Position numbers and translations under genes: made by a program. From positions 3,592,802 to 3,656,801 of the forward strand of contig NC_134418.1 of assembly GCF_030867145.1 (NCBI RefSeq): DNA of 64,000 nucleotides, in the 5' to 3' direction. A model generated the notes under the pieces. It did not search any database. It saw only the letters and a program-made list of their open reading frames with translations, and had not been told where the DNA came from. Of the stretch, positions 12,401-33,365 are shown piece after piece. Each line of letters starts with the position of its first letter. Position 1 is the stretch's first letter. The DNA comes from Opisthocomus hoazin (Eukaryota; Chordata; Aves; Opisthocomiformes; Opisthocomidae).

Positions 12401-13079
12401 TATTTTCAGAGTCTGCCCCTGTGGTGAAGCTTTCATCCCACATCCCGAGCAGGCAGCTGAAGCTCCCCCCCCTCCCCGCTTTTGGGACACTGGCACTCAA
12501 TGGGAATGCCGGCTCAACGTCTCGGTGGGCCTGGGACTGCACCCTAAGCAGAAGCCTCCCTGATGTGGAAACCACCGCCTGGGAGACAGGAGGTCCCCAA
12601 GGCCAGAGCAAGGCTGTGATACTCTGCCGGTGAAGACCACTGATGGAGACGCCATGGGGCTGAGCAGGCACCTTCCTCCTGGTGTCCTGGATGGCATTGC
12701 CACGTCTCTGCCTGGGCTGTGGCTCTCACCAGGCTAAGGACACTTGCCTTCCCTGATTGTTGTTGTGTTGGCTTTTTTTTTTTCCTGGAAGGATCAAACT
12801 TTTCAGTGACCTCACCCTGCCTTCAGAAAATCCATGCAAATGTGCAAATGTCACTGTGCAATTTACCCAGCGAGGAAAAGAGAACCTGGATTTCTCCTCC
12901 ACCAGCTGAGCGGGGCTGGGGAGGACTGTTTGGAGGCGATGCAACCACTGCTTTTCCCTCCTCTGGACCTGAGACCTTCCAGCACAGCCCTCCTGTGACG
13001 GCTGGTGTCCCATAAAATAAGACGTGGCCTATTAAAGATCCCAAAGGCAGGCTATTCCTAAATTAGCAGAACAAAAAGT
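9476..13079. other. Unassigned sequence
   Basis: No gene recognised. Only short A-runs and ordinary unique sequence are present. Part of it may be intron or upstream regulatory DNA of LZTS3. Confidence 0.4.
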
Positions 13080-13342
13080 CTGGCCTTGATCTCGAGTACT
13101 GTGATTGGTTTTGGGCCCCTCACTACAAGAAGGACATTTAGGGGCTGGAGCATGTCCAGAGAAGGGCAACAAGGCTGATGAGGGGGTCTGGAGAACAAGT
13201 CTGATGAGGAGCGGCTGAGGGAGCTGGGGCTGTTCAGTCTGGAGTAGTGGAGGCTGAGGGGGGACCTTCTCGCTCTCTACAACTACCTGACAGGAGGGTG
13301 TAGTGAGGCAGGTGTTGGTCTCTTCTCCCAAGTAACAGGTTT
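13080..13342 (+). mobile_element. CR1 LINE fragment lacking its 3' end
   Basis: The sequence follows the end of CR1 ORF2 (TTTTGGGCCCCTCACTACAA onward; GAGGAGCGGCTGAGGGAGCT; GTTGGTCTCTTCTCCCAAGT) and then stops abruptly without the 3' UTR and octamer tail. The reading frame is broken by stop codons. A second copy of the same subfamily lies 0.5 kb downstream in the same orientation. Confidence 0.88.
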
Positions 13343-13844
13343 AGAAAACCCCACTGGTACAGCTGAACCCCAGATGGGACCCTAGAAAATCTCTGGAGAA
13401 GGAGAAGAGAGTGAGAGTGCTCAGCCCTCCCTCCTTTCAAGCCCACCTCTGCTGGGATGCTGACACATCTCCCCGGTCTCCCACCCCACCACCCCTGCAT
13501 GCTTGTGAGGTTGGGGATGTCCTTCAGAGGGTGACCAAGGGTCACTCCAGAGACAAGCACAGGGTCTGTTTGGAGCAGCACAGAGAAAGGCCATTTCCCC
13601 ACAGCCCGTGATGTGTCTCAGGAATTCGCGGTCTGTGATGGGTGAGTCAATGTGAGCGGGAAAAGTCTGGCTATTTCTAGGACCACTGACATTTGGGGGT
13701 GTTTAACCCCCCTCCCTCCTGCCACGGCCAGCGTCTCAGCAGGACCTCGCTTGTGGTGCAGCCACCTCAGACCGGGAGCAAAGTCAAAGGCACAGCTCAA
13801 CAGCCATCATCAGTGCAGTGCTGACATCAGCAATAATCATCAGG

Positions 13845-14273
13845 CTGGTGAGGGGTCTGGAGAACAAGTCTGATGAGGAGCAGCTGAGGGAGCTGGGGCT
13901 GTTTAGTCTGGAGAAGAGGAGGCTGAGGGGGGACCTTATCGCTCTCTACAACTACCTGAAAGGAGTTTGTAGTGAGGCGGGTGTTGGTCTCTTCTCCCAA
14001 GTAACTAGCGATAGGACAGCCTCAAGTTGCATCAGGGGAGGTTTAGATTGGATATTAGGAAAAATTTCTTTACTGGAAGAGTGGTCAGGCATAGGACCAG
14101 GCTGCCCGGGGAAGTGGTGGAGTCCCCATCCCTGGAGGTGTTCAAAAAACATGTATCTGTGGCACTTAGGGACATGCTTTAGCAGGCATGGTGGCGCTGG
14201 GGTGACGGTTGGACTTGATGATCCTAGAGGTCTTTTCCAACCTTAATGATTCTATGGTTCTATGATTCTATGA
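13845..14273 (+). mobile_element. CR1 LINE 3' fragment with tail
   Basis: This is the same subfamily as the fragment at 13080. It runs from the ORF2 stretch GGTCTGGAGAACAAGTCTGA through TTAGATTGGATATTAGGAAA to the terminal GATTCTATGGTTCTATGATT repeats. A partial frame still reads CR1-type residues ([20 protein letters not shown]), but the element is 5'-truncated and dead. Confidence 0.92.
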
Positions 14274-17200
14274 TCAGTAAAATCCAAAGGCACCGTGGGT
14301 TAAGTGTGGCTTCAGTCGGGCAGTCTCCATTCCTCCTCATCGCTCCATTGCTCAACCCAGTCTCCGGGTGTCCAGCAGGCACCTGGATCAATCCCTGGGT
14401 GTTGTGCACCCATGAACTCTTTCTGGTGGTGTTCTTTGGAAAGTGCCTTTAGGCTTCAACGGGGTTGTGAGCCTTTGAGTACTGCTCAGTGCACTGGAGA
14501 GAGACATGTCCAAATGTTGCATGCTGTATGCCTGACCAGACCTGCACACTTCTCTCTGCTGATGGAGGTTCTGTTACTTATGACTGATAAACATTCACGA
14601 GCTTTGACCATAGTAGGTCCCCACGCTGCGCCGTGCGGTGCTCGCATGGTATCCTTTTGCTACTTGGCCTTTAGACCTCAACCAGTGTGTGACATGGAGA
14701 CACCTCTTCTGGGGCACAAAGGTGCAAGCTGCAGGGAGGTCATTAGCAGTGACTACAAAACGTTCACCCAACACGCATCGCTTCATATTGCTGGTGGCTC
14801 AGCAGGGCAAGTACCCTGAGGACCCTCCTTGGGTGGGGTGATGTGCAAGGGGATGGAGAAGGTTACACCACCAGGCATGTTCCTCTCTACCTCACAGCCG
14901 CCTTGTCCCCTGTCCACGATGGGGCACATCTGCTGTGTCTCAGACCATGGAGGCTCCATAGTGTCTCGCCAGGAGTTCAGCTGGGATGGTGGCTTTCACC
15001 AGGGCACCTCCTTAAACCACTTTTTCACTCTGTGACCACCTCCCTACCCTGCTCTGCCCCAGGGGAGCTCTCCCAGCTCGCTGTAGGTATCAGCTCTGTG
15101 TCCTCTCCCTCCAGCACAGCAGTTTGCCACATCTGTCTGCCAGCTCCATGCACTCGGGCCATATTTCCGACTGGGCTGCTTTCTGTGAGAAGATCAGAAC
15201 ACCAGAAAAGGGGAGGAGGATACAGGCAGCACGCCTGGCAGAAGCCTCTAGAAATGCAATTTAATAAAAGCAAAAAGTCAAGCAGCACAGACACTGCTTT
15301 AACCTTTTTAATTTTTCTTCTCCATGCCATTATTAGTGCAAATAGCAAGACCCCAGACACCACATCGAAGCCGAGCTTTAGACCTAAGGTAGCTCTCCAG
15401 GAAAATAAACCCATGTCTCCTGCTTTACTTGAGGAGGGCTGGTTTCAAATCCCTACCCCAAGAAGAGGGAAAACTCCAGTGAAATGGGGATTTTCTCCAT
15501 CTCCCCTACCTGCTGACCCTGCCTGAGCTCCTCCATCACTGAACCTCTCTCCAAAGGGACTTTGGTTAAGTCCTGTTGTTAAATTTTGTTATCCCTCTTT
15601 TATCGAGGAGGAGACCTGCACCTAAATCCTGCTTTAGCCCCCACCCTTCCAGGATGATTTATCCTGGGAAACCTGAAACTAAGGGCTCCTGGGACAACAA
15701 AGAAGCAGCCTTTCTGGCCCATGGGGACCAAGGCAATGAACTCGGTAGGGCTGGGTGGACACCGTTCAGCTAAGCATCTACAGCCATCCATGTGCCACCA
15801 ACCCTGCTCTTCCAGGTTTGGTTCAGCTGTGCCCAGTCTGAAGGTATCAGAGACATCTGCCAGATATGAGGCAGGACTGCAGGGAGACCTGAGCCTTTCT
15901 GGAGTGGCACCGGGGGGACACAAAGACCCCCCTAAGGGCCAGCACACTCGTGAAGCAGTGACTGAACTGAGCTGTGAGAGCCCTTCCCCAAATACAGAGA
16001 CCCCAGGATTCATTGCAATCACTCAAACTTTGTGATGCATCTTCTCCCTTCTGTCAGATAACAAGATCCTTAGCTGGTACGGGTTCGAAATGTCCATTAT
16101 TCAATGAGGCAAGCAAAAAAATATTGCTGTGGGTCTCTTTATTTCTTTAAATAAGATTTTACGCTTTTGTGGGGTTGATGGCGTTACAGAGGATCGAGGT
16201 AACATCTCAGCAGAGGGAATGGGAATCGTGGGGAATGCAGTCACTCTCTGCAAGATGTCCATCTTCTGCTCCAGCTCAGTTCAACATGGAGCAGCTTCCC
16301 CAATGCTCATATTTCATGGGTACACCCATCAGGGAAAACACATGGGTTTCTGTAACTAAAGAAATTATGTTGAGAGAAATAAATTCATGTTGGAGTGTTT
16401 TCCCTAGTCCCAGCCCATGCTGGAGCATGACTACAGAGACTTTGTCACCCTCAGAGGGTAGAGGGGCAGTGCAGACCAGATCCATTACTGCTGGTTCCAA
16501 GAGTGCAGAAACAGCCTGATTTTCAGCTGGGACTTTCAGAAGGGGCATTCTAAAGGCCTTTTAGGAAGCTATAAATTGTCCCCATGTGAGACCTGTCTTA
16601 GCACCAGTAGCTCTGGACTTTGCCTCAGCTGATAATAAATTCAGCACCTACACAACCATCAGTATTTGGGGAATTTCCCCAAAACACAGCGGTGAATAGG
16701 CCTGGGCGCCTATGAAGTCAAGGCTGAAATTGCATGACTGGGGTTTGTGATGGCAATGGAGCTGGGGAAGAGCATCCAGACACATGAGGACTGGTCCCAA
16801 TGTCTTTGACCAGGTCAGAGACAACTGTTAAATCCATTACCTGCATGTTATCCACTTCTGAGGGTCTAGTTTTGGTCAGACCAATGCACAGCCCAGGTAA
16901 GAATAAAATGGAGTAGGGAATAAAGGTTTAAAAGCAGATTTACAATGACACCTGGACAAAAGCATCTTTTTAAAAGCTCAAGTCCATGGGACAACACTCC
17001 CACAGAAGAGATGGAAACTGTGTTGCTTAAGCCCTGTTGAATCACTCCTAAGGGACATGCCAGCCTATGAATGGACCAGGGCTGGAAACCTTCCATCCCC
17101 ATGGCCACACAAACTTGTTCAAACCTGGGAAAAGTGGCAAAAATAATTCAAGCTTGGGAACTGCAAATGGTTATGTCCAACTGATGCTGTAGAGCTGTGC

Positions 17201-17515
17201 CCCCTACAACCCATGCAACCCCTTCCCCCAAGAGCACCCAACCCTTGGACTGAGAGGCTTCAGAGCAGTTCTTTTGCATGGCAGTGAGTGGGATTTGGGG
17301 AACCAGTGCCTGCTGCTTCTCCAAGGGGGTATGGAGGTCATGGAGAGGAGGACAGTCCCATTGTCTGCTCCACACCATATGCTGAGACATGACAGCTTCT
17401 GTCCTTGCACCATCTAGACCAGAGATTTGCTCCTCTGCACAATGCCGATCTGCAAAGGGTATGGTAGATAAAAGGCATCTATTTAACAGTGTCTTCCTCT
17501 TTCTTCTTCTCTCAG
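14274..17515. other. LZTS3 upstream or intronic sequence
   Basis: No protein-coding exon is recognised. An acceptor at 17514-17515 opens the first coding exon of LZTS3, so this stretch is expected to be intron after one or more unidentified 5' noncoding exons. No clear promoter or CpG island was found for LZTS3 in the window. Confidence 0.45.
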
Positions 17516-17554
17516 TGCCACTGACCTGTGCCTCCACCTCACCTCTGTGCTGCC

Positions 17555-24650
<7,096 letters not shown>

Positions 24651-27600
24651 GGTGGGACCAAGACAATACAACGTAATTTTTTTATTGCCGTGCATGTACT
24701 ACCTACTCAAGCCAGTGATCTTCCGAAGGATAATACACTACCATAGGAACGGTGTGAGTCTGCTCACACCAAGCTCCGTCACCCTTACTCTATACTTCTG
24801 TGCTCTGTAGGTAAAATAACTGTGGATGTGCGTTGTTTTTCTATCGATAATGCGACATCTCTTTTGGTTTTTTTCCTAGTACAGCTGGTGAGGGTCAATT
24901 GGCTCTTTCGTAATCTGCCGTGACTGTTACTTCGCTAGAGGCTGCCATCCCCTCTCCTACAATTCACCCCTCTTCGGTTGGTTGTTTTGGAGGGTAGTAT
25001 TTGGTTTCTTTGGTTTTCCAAGCATTTCCGTGCAGCAAAACAGTTCAAAGTGGCAGGTTTTTTTTCAGGGCATTTTTAGCCACATTGGCTAATGGAGCAA
25101 AGCTCTCGGGATCATGAGCAAACTCACTGTTCTGCACCAAGTATCCTGTCTAGACGGTGGTCTTAATGAAGTCAGTGGGAGGTTGGCCATTGATTTCAGT
25201 GAAACCAGACATATCTCTACCAGATGACTCCCTCTTTCCAGCCCATGGCTGCCATGGTTGCAAGAGGTTAGGACATCCTCGAGGAGCAGGATGAGCCTGT
25301 CCATGTAGTGTAAGCCAACAAGGAATGATAGCCCAGCAGGAGCCTCTTTGGAGGCTCAGCAGAGCTTGACAAACGCTGCGTTTTCATTTCATTGTGGTTT
25401 CCTTCTGCAGTTCCACTTCTCTCCTGGGTTGTGACCAATTCTGGGAGCAGAAATACCCTCCCACCTCTGCCTTGGTCCCCCCATTATTACCATATACTCA
25501 AGATGACTACAGCAAGAAAAAGTCTTGGAAATTCAACTTAGTTTCCCTTCCCAAGAGCCCTTTTACTTCCCAAACTCAACGGAATCAAGGTTTGGGGGAG
25601 CCTCCAAACCTGCATGATGTTTATGCAAATTGAAGCTTTAACAATTTGCCCAACAGTTGGCAACTGTGCTTCCCCATTCCCAAATGAGTGATGCTTCGGT
25701 GCACTCTCTCAGTCCAGAGTCTACTTAAAAAACGGTATCCGAGCCTCACTCAGGAGCTGCAGTGAGCACATATCAGCATCGCCGCTCGACTGCAATGGGG
25801 CGAGTGTTAGCCTTCAGTACGGCCACTTCAAACAGCACCCATAGCGATCCCACACGGCATCACGTATGCCAGGGATAGAGATAACGCGAGCTCAGCTTAC
25901 GAAATATTCAGCGACTAACTCTGAGCATGAAAGCAGTCATAAGAAGGGAAAATGCTTAACACGATGCCAGTGCTTATGCCACAGCTGAATAATAACCAAA
26001 TCCCATATGCACAGTCACTAAGAACGGTGCAGGCGTCAAAAAACAGCATTCAGCTTTAAGAGGTGGACAAAGTGGGTCTGGCTCTCACTTTCATGGGCAC
26101 TTTTTTACCACGATCCACAGCAAAGAGTAAAAAATGTTGCCAAGTGGGACTTGCACTGACTGGGCAGTGGCCAAAGGATCAACGCAAGTGGGAATTTTGG
26201 CTCTTTGTCCTAAGGAGAAGCTAGAAGAACAAAGCTAGAATTGGCACGGGGACGTCCTGGGATGTCTATGCGAGGTGACTCAAGGGAGATTTTTTCCAGA
26301 TTGCATTTCATCTGCATACCAGGGAAGAACCTCAGAGTGCTGAGGGGCTGAAGACCTTCCAAACAAAAGCCCTGAAGCTACTCATTTTCTGCGTTCCCTT
26401 CCCTGAAAGCTTCTCCCTCTCCACCACCAGGTCTGACCTTCAAGTTGGGACCAAACATTGTTGTGGTGAGCTCCAGACTGAGCAGAGGCTGAGCAGGAGA
26501 GAGGAAAGTCCAGTTAGTCTCATCAACCTCCAGCCAAGGTCAACAGACAGTATTACTGAGCAGGAACTGTTAGTGACTGGCAGCGATCCTTGGAGCCGTA
26601 GAAAATGGAGATGTGCAACAAGACCAAGACACTCCAAGATCCCAGCTGACGGTACCTGTCTTTTCCCACCACTTCTGCCTGTGCCTTTGGAGCTGAAGGA
26701 CACAATCCATCAGCCTGGAAAACACCAGGGCAGCTCAGGCTAAGCCCTGCTCATCAGACCAGCCACAGGAAAGGGGGACTAGGTCAGGTCTGACCCCTGA
26801 AGGGTGTGGAGATGAGTCCCACTATGAATTCTGCAGATGCTCCAGCGCCCTTGGAGGTCAGCCCACGCATCCCACCAAGGAAGGAGCACAGCTGCCTGCC
26901 AGTGCGACCCAGCAGACTTTGCCATGCCAAGGGAGACACCCACATGCGCTGCACTAACTTACACTTGACCAGGCAAATCCTAGAGCTTCCTCCATTTCAT
27001 ACACTGGGCCTTCAAGATGGAGTCAAACATCCCACAGTATCAGGGTTGGAGATCTGGCGTCTTGTGTCATCTTGGCTTTCTGTGCCTCTCTTTCCACATC
27101 AGATAAACCCACGCTGTCTCCTTCCCAAAGCAGCTGTGAGGCATCTGTGCTTGCGAAGGGCTTTGCAGTCCTTGGGCAACAGGGAAAAGCATAGAAGTAC
27201 TGCAAGAAGCTTTGTCCCAGGTGGTCGTATGGTGTTTTTGAGGCCACCACATGAAAAGCAAACACAACAGCAACTGTCCTCACCACAAGATGAGTCCAAT
27301 AACCTGGAAAGTCATTTCCACCTTGGCTCCTCCTGAACAATCTCCACTGACATCGAGGTTGATTTCCCACTAACCACTACAGGAACCAGTCGGTAGCTAA
27401 AGAACACCCAGAGTGACTGAGTCTCAAGGATCTGCTGTTAAGGAGGTGTACACTGCAATTCCCCACTGCGTTAATACCCAAGAGGAATGGACACCTGCAT
27501 CACCCTGTGGGACACCTTCTCATCAGAACTCCTTACTAATCCACGGGCAGGGGAAGCAGGGGCTTATCTGACCTCCCCACATACCTGGACCCAGTCAGCA

Positions 27601-30600
27601 GCAGTCAGCCAAGCCCTCCAGCGTGCCAGGTTTGCTCCGTCATCTTTTTCTTAGATCTTTTTTGCAGTGGTGCCAGGAATGAGTGTGTCTTGATGGACCT
27701 AGTGAAACCTGGAGGCATAAGGGTTTGTCTGACTGCTGGAGGGTGCTGGACTGTCCAGGGACGAAATGGCCTCACAGTGCATCCATCAAGGACTGCAGAG
27801 CTCCTTGGGATGGAGCAGGAGTGGCAAGGAGAGATTTTTCACCTCGGAGGAGGAAAGGTACACTCCCTTCACCACCTTCTTTGCTGCACCACTTTGTTCT
27901 AGAGTTCTGATCCAGATCTCACCAACGTTGAGTGTGGCCATTCCCTGGATGACAGAGCACCCTGCAGTCACCCGTTAAGATGCTGTGCTGCTGATGGTGC
28001 TTCTCCCTCTCTTGGGATCTGCCCAGCATCCCTCAAGCACTCAACAGTCCTGCAGAAACCACCTCGCTATGCTACAGTGACATAAAATACAGATGTTTTT
28101 GGCAAGGCCCCCAGCCAAACTGCCATGAAGGATTCCTGCTCTTCAGGAATCCTCCCCACAACTGGATGCACTGCTCCTCATCACATCCTCTCCCATGTCC
28201 TAGCACTGTGTGGCCACATAGTGGTAACCAGTCTCTCTTGGAGGTGACTTGGCTCAGCAGAGATGGATCAACATGATACTGGGACACCTGGGTTCCCGTT
28301 GTTTGTGCTCAGATCTGGCCTACACAGGAGCTCACCTAGCTCTTTCCAGACCTTAACACTTTTACCTACTGACTGGGTGAAGTCTCCCATCACAAGCTTG
28401 GTTTGCATTGAGGCCCTGGGGTCTTAGCCTTGAAGCAAGATAGCCAAAGGGGTGCCACACTGGCATTTTGATGACATATCCAAGGAGGCTGACATCTTGT
28501 CTCTTGGAGGCTCAGGCAGGGCTGATAAAATGTTTCTGTCCCCTGAAACTCAACTCAGAGTGGGAGCTTGACCATAATCCAACTGTCTCCTCCACCTTTG
28601 CTCAGCCAGATCTGGAGCTGACGGGATTCAGTGAGATGTAGTGGCTCACATGTAATTCACCAAGTACCGCCCTCAAAATCTTGCACATGGTTAGTGTCTC
28701 CACTGAAACAAGAAGTCATCTCTAACTTGCCATTGGCCAACTGCAAAAGCTGTGGTCATGAGGGCCTCAGGTCAGTTGCCCACACATGGGGTTGAGAGAC
28801 ATTAGAGATGCTCTGGGATACCTGATACATGGGGCTGGCCAATATGATTCAAGACCTATGGGAGAGCCAGGCCAGTGGTGGGAAGACCTGGAGCATCTCT
28901 AGTGGCACACCATTCACATGTGTGCAACTGAATCATGCTCCAGGCATGTCCACACGGCCAGCATATTAGCGAACAGAGGACACTGATCAGCTCCAGCAAT
29001 TCCCATCCATGAGGATTTGGGCTAAGCAGGCTATCCTGCTGCCAGGGAAGGTCTCAGCAGCCCCTCTTACCACTTGCTGTGAGTGGGGTTTCTTTGCACC
29101 ACCATCGTTTCACGGGTGGTTGCTGTCGCTGTAAGATGCCAACCCAGCTGGGCTAGTTCCCTTCACGCAGCCAGCATTCCTGTCTCACCCCAAGGGTGAA
29201 CACCACAACCATTGCGTTGTTGTGCTTCACACAGTCCCACTTAGCTTCTGCCACAGTCTCGTGGCAGCTGGCTGCGCCGTTCCCGCTGTCGCTGGCGTCA
29301 CGCCGGAGGGAGATCACCTCCGAGTTTCCGCACTCAGAACAGGAATCGATTTGCTGCTCTTATGCTGCTAGGTTATTTGGAGACAAGTGTACTTGGATGT
29401 AAATAACAGCCCAGCTCTGTACATACAATGATTAAATGAAGAGACCAGAAAGCTCTGTGGCTTCTGTGCTGGTGAGCGGGATCGACAGTAGCAGATGATG
29501 CTGCATTCGAGTGCTGAACACTACACGGAGGGTGCTCAGCACCCGTGAGCTTTCCCTGGCTGCAGTGGAAATGGGGGGTCAGCACCTCCTAGGAAGGCAA
29601 TCCTCTTGAGATTGGCTCCAACTGAGCACCGTGGTGTCACTCTGTCCTGCTTCAATGCTTGCTGTCATCCTGAGCCAGTATTTTTAATTGTCCCCTGGTT
29701 AAGGCTGAAGTCCCTTCTGCCCATCCTCGTGTCACACCACATCCCCTTGCAGACAGTGGCTCCCAGGCATGTCCCGCTTGAGCCCTGCTGCCCATGAGCT
29801 CTGCCCACGGAAAGGACCAACCCATCCCACTCCTGCCCTTCGCAGTGGCACTTTATAACTTGCTCAAGACAGCAAGCTCATGAGCAACATGACCAAAGAT
29901 CTCTGGAGGGCGCTGGACTGCGTGCTTGGAGCTGCCTCCTGGCTTTCCTGGGGAGGGATGATGCCGGTGTGGGCTGGAAAAGAGGAATGAGAGCTGGCAG
30001 GGGGCAGGAGAGGGCCTGGATTTCCCTGTGTCCCACCTGGGAACATTTGCAGGTCCATGAGGAGCCTTTCCTACACTAGATAAGGCAGGGTAGAAAGGAG
30101 TTCCCAGGTGAGCTGATTGTCCCCAGCTGGTTACACCAGTATCCTCCATGGCTGTGCCAAATCGCTCTACTCATTGCCCAGGGAGAGTGTGGACCAGGGC
30201 TGTTCCCAGGAGGTAGAATGGATGAATGCAATTCCCCTTTTCTCTTAGGGAGAAGAGAGGGTGCCTGCCAAGCCACTGCACTTGTCTTCAGGGCCACAAG
30301 TCTCCTCTACTTTAGCAGCACATGTTGCTACAGGGTCCAGCCAAGGGCTTGTTCTAGCTCAGTGCGAATCTGCCAGGAAAATGTGTATCTTGAGAGCTGG
30401 TGGTCCTGCTGGCTGCCCTCTCGGTGTCCTCTCCCCAGCTCACCCCTTGGTGTCCTGAGCATCCTCCTTACCAGGGAACAATCTTCTGAGGTGAAGGCAC
30501 CATGGTCTTTGCTTCTGCTGCCTGGCATGCTGATGGCATCTCTGCCCACCTTAGCTCCATGCAGGCTGCTGGTCCTGCTCCCAGCCTTGGCACGTGGAGC

Positions 30601-32893
30601 ACAGGCCAGTGGGAGATCTGTGCTCCTCCACCCACAGTGCTCCTGTGGATGGGTGCTCAGGTGGGTTTGGGCCTCAGGCATGTGCCTCTTCCCCGTGCCT
30701 CTGCTCCACGGCCGTGCTAAGTTGTCTCTGCTCTGTTCCTACCAAGACTATGAAATTCTGCTGACATGCATTGACAGCCCTCACTTCTGTCCTGGATGGG
30801 AGCAGGTCCAGCTTGCTGTTATTCTAACCCAACCCTTCAGCCTAAGCCTTGAAAGCCGCTTTCTAGGGTTTCTTTTTCATCAAGACCCCTTGCGAAAGAT
30901 CTACTCATCGTGTTGCCTGTGTCCTGCTACTCCTCTGTCCCAGCTCTCCACACCCTCCTGCCTCCTTTTAGATCATCATCATCCCCGTTGTCCCAAGAGC
31001 AGTCAGTGCCTCTCCCAGTACTCTCCCTGAAACATCTGAACAAGCCGGAGCTGAAGCCCAAAGCCCCCACTGCAGAGTGGTGTGCCCCAACCCTGCCCTC
31101 AGGGGAGATTTCTAGACCACTGATCCTCACATCTTCTTTCTGTCATTCCCATGTCAGCTAGATCAGCCCTGCTTTACCTCCAAGAGCAATCTTGCTTCTT
31201 GCTGCAGGACATCCCCATGGCTTGCAGTCAATTGAGATCACTGCATGGGGCTTCACATCATTGAACATCACACCTAGCCAGCTCTGGTGCTTCCCCGGTC
31301 CTTCTGCTCTCTGGAAAGACAGAGGTGTGAGGGGTGTACTGAGTGCCCCAGTCCGTAGAGGCACACAGCACCCTCGCCACCTGGTCCCCAGTGTATGGAA
31401 GGGTTGGGATCACACCTAGCTGTTTGCAGATGTTAGCTACCCAACAGGATATGCCATGCTGGCAATGTAACTGCCAGCAGCACCAGAAACGAGCCTCTGC
31501 ATTTCCAGTAAGAGTCTCCTCCCTGGTTCTCCCAATGAAGGGGATCATATTAGATCGGGAGCCTGGGACAACCTCTGACACGCATGGTTGTCTTTTCACG
31601 GCTCTTGTACAGATCTGTTTTCTCAGGCAGAAAGTCTCTGCTTTCTGTCACAAAGCAATAGGTTTTTCTAGAGAGATTTAAAAGGGACTATTCCCAACTT
31701 GGATACCTGCAGGCAAGCCCATGTTCCTTTGAATACCTTCATAGCTCCAATCCCGGGCTCTCCTCCTTCAGAAAAGGATGCAAGGTGCAGTCTGGCTCCA
31801 AATAACCACCGATAGTTTGAGCTTGGCGGTTCCCACTCGTGTGGAGAGCCCAAAGCTGCCCATATCCAGCAGGCCATCAGTCTGGGTCCCCAGGAGGTGT
31901 GGTCCGTCCCCCTCTGGTGCCCATTTCATGACTGTTACTGGGTCCCTGCAGCAGGTCTTCTCCCTTAGCTCACCCACGTGGGAGCCACTAGGTCCCCCTG
32001 GAGCATCTGAGCTCAGAAAGTCACGTTCAGGGACAGCCAGACGCCAGTGGGAGACCATGGTGCTGGCTCTGACGTTCCTGAGAGCCAGGCTGTCCTAGCA
32101 GCCCTCTCGGAGGAGAAGGTCCTCTTTCCCCCATGGGTGGCACGTGGGTTCCCTTCCAGTGGCCGAAGGGAGCAAAATGTGCACGGGCAAAGCTCCACCA
32201 CCGGTGCAAAAGTGTTCCAGCACCGGTGCAAAAAAAATGCTGCACAACTGGCCAATGTGTCTATGCAGTCCCTTTCCACGCAGCGGTGTCCCCGCAGAGC
32301 CCAGCCCAGGGTTGGAGCTCGTCCAAGGTGTCTTCGTTTGCACTCACTCGGACCTGGTAAATGCTGTGAGCCGAGAGGAATCCCTCTTGGCCTTTGCCTT
32401 GCACCGGGCAGTACGCTTGTGAGGGTTTCCTCATCCTAAGTAGATACACGTTGCTTAGTCGCCTGTCTTCTGCGTCTGTTCTCCAGCAGATCAATAGGTG
32501 TTCCCCCCAAAACCCAGCTCCCCGATGGGAGAACGTCAGGTTGGGCCAGCCGGTGCCCCCGAGCAAGCCTGCTGTCTGATTTCACCAGCAATAAAAGTCC
32601 CGCGGAGGAGCGGCCAGAGCTCTCCGCTGCCGCCCCACCGCCGGGTGAGCTGCAGGCTGTGTCTGTGTGTAGGACCTCTGCATTAGACCCTTCGTCCGAC
32701 GTTTTGGACCTACCCGACTGTAAATTCAATCCCAGCCTTTGTGCTTTCTTTCCTCTTGTTCGTTTCTTGACGCCTCGGTCTCTCTCTGCTCTTACTGTGA
32801 ATTCAAACCAGAAGTGTTCTGAACTCGACTCCGTTACTGTTTTGTTTCTGCGTTGACTGTTGCTGGTTCTTCGAACTGCGTTTAATGAGACTT

Positions 32894-32962
32894 TGCAAAA
32901 AAAAAAAAAAATCAAAAAAAATTATATATATATATATATACTTTAAAAATAAAATATTTAAA
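32894..32962. repeat. A-rich and (TA)n low-complexity tract
   Basis: A poly(A) run is followed by a (TA)n stretch and an A/T-rich block containing AATAAA. Confidence 0.85.
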
Positions 32963-33238
32963 AAAGAACTCCGTAAAGTTGGGTGTCTCTCCTGTCAGCG
33001 GTCACTTCCAAACACCATTTTCTTGACTTTGCCTCTGGTCAGTGTATTTAAACACGTGAGGCTGAAAAAGAAAGGGATCAAACGCAGCATTCTGGGATTT
33101 TTGTACAGCAAAGGTGTATCTGTTTTGGAAATTCTCGTTAAAACTGTACCACACTTCCCAACCTACTGCTAGTCTGTTGTATGTTCCCATTGGGTTGTCA
33201 AGATGTGAAGAGCTACTGCCTTTGCGATTTTCTACAGT

Positions 33239-33312
33239 GAATATATATATATATCTGTACAGAGGTATGTATATATATAAATATATATGAAGATCTATAT
33301 GTATACGTATCT
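33239..33312. repeat. (AT)n-rich tract
   Basis: Several ATATAT runs broken by CTGTACAGAGG and AGATCT, lying 50-120 bp before a poly(A) signal. Confidence 0.85.
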
Positions 33313-33359
33313 CTCACTCTCCTAACTCTACCTGACTGTGAAGGATTTTTATTGGGCAA

Positions 33360-33365
33360 AATAAA
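33360..33365 (+). terminator. Candidate poly(A) signal AATAAA (LZTS3 distal 3' end)
   Basis: AATAAA lies in CAAAATAAAATGG, with a GT-rich element about 35-60 nt downstream. It is the strongest polyadenylation context between LZTS3 and the UBOX5 promoter. Confidence 0.5.

Noticed and set aside
30218..31030. 270-codon plus-strand frame
   Set aside because: Cys/Leu/Ser-rich composition without domain, splice context or similarity that I recognise. It lies in the gene-free stretch after LZTS3.
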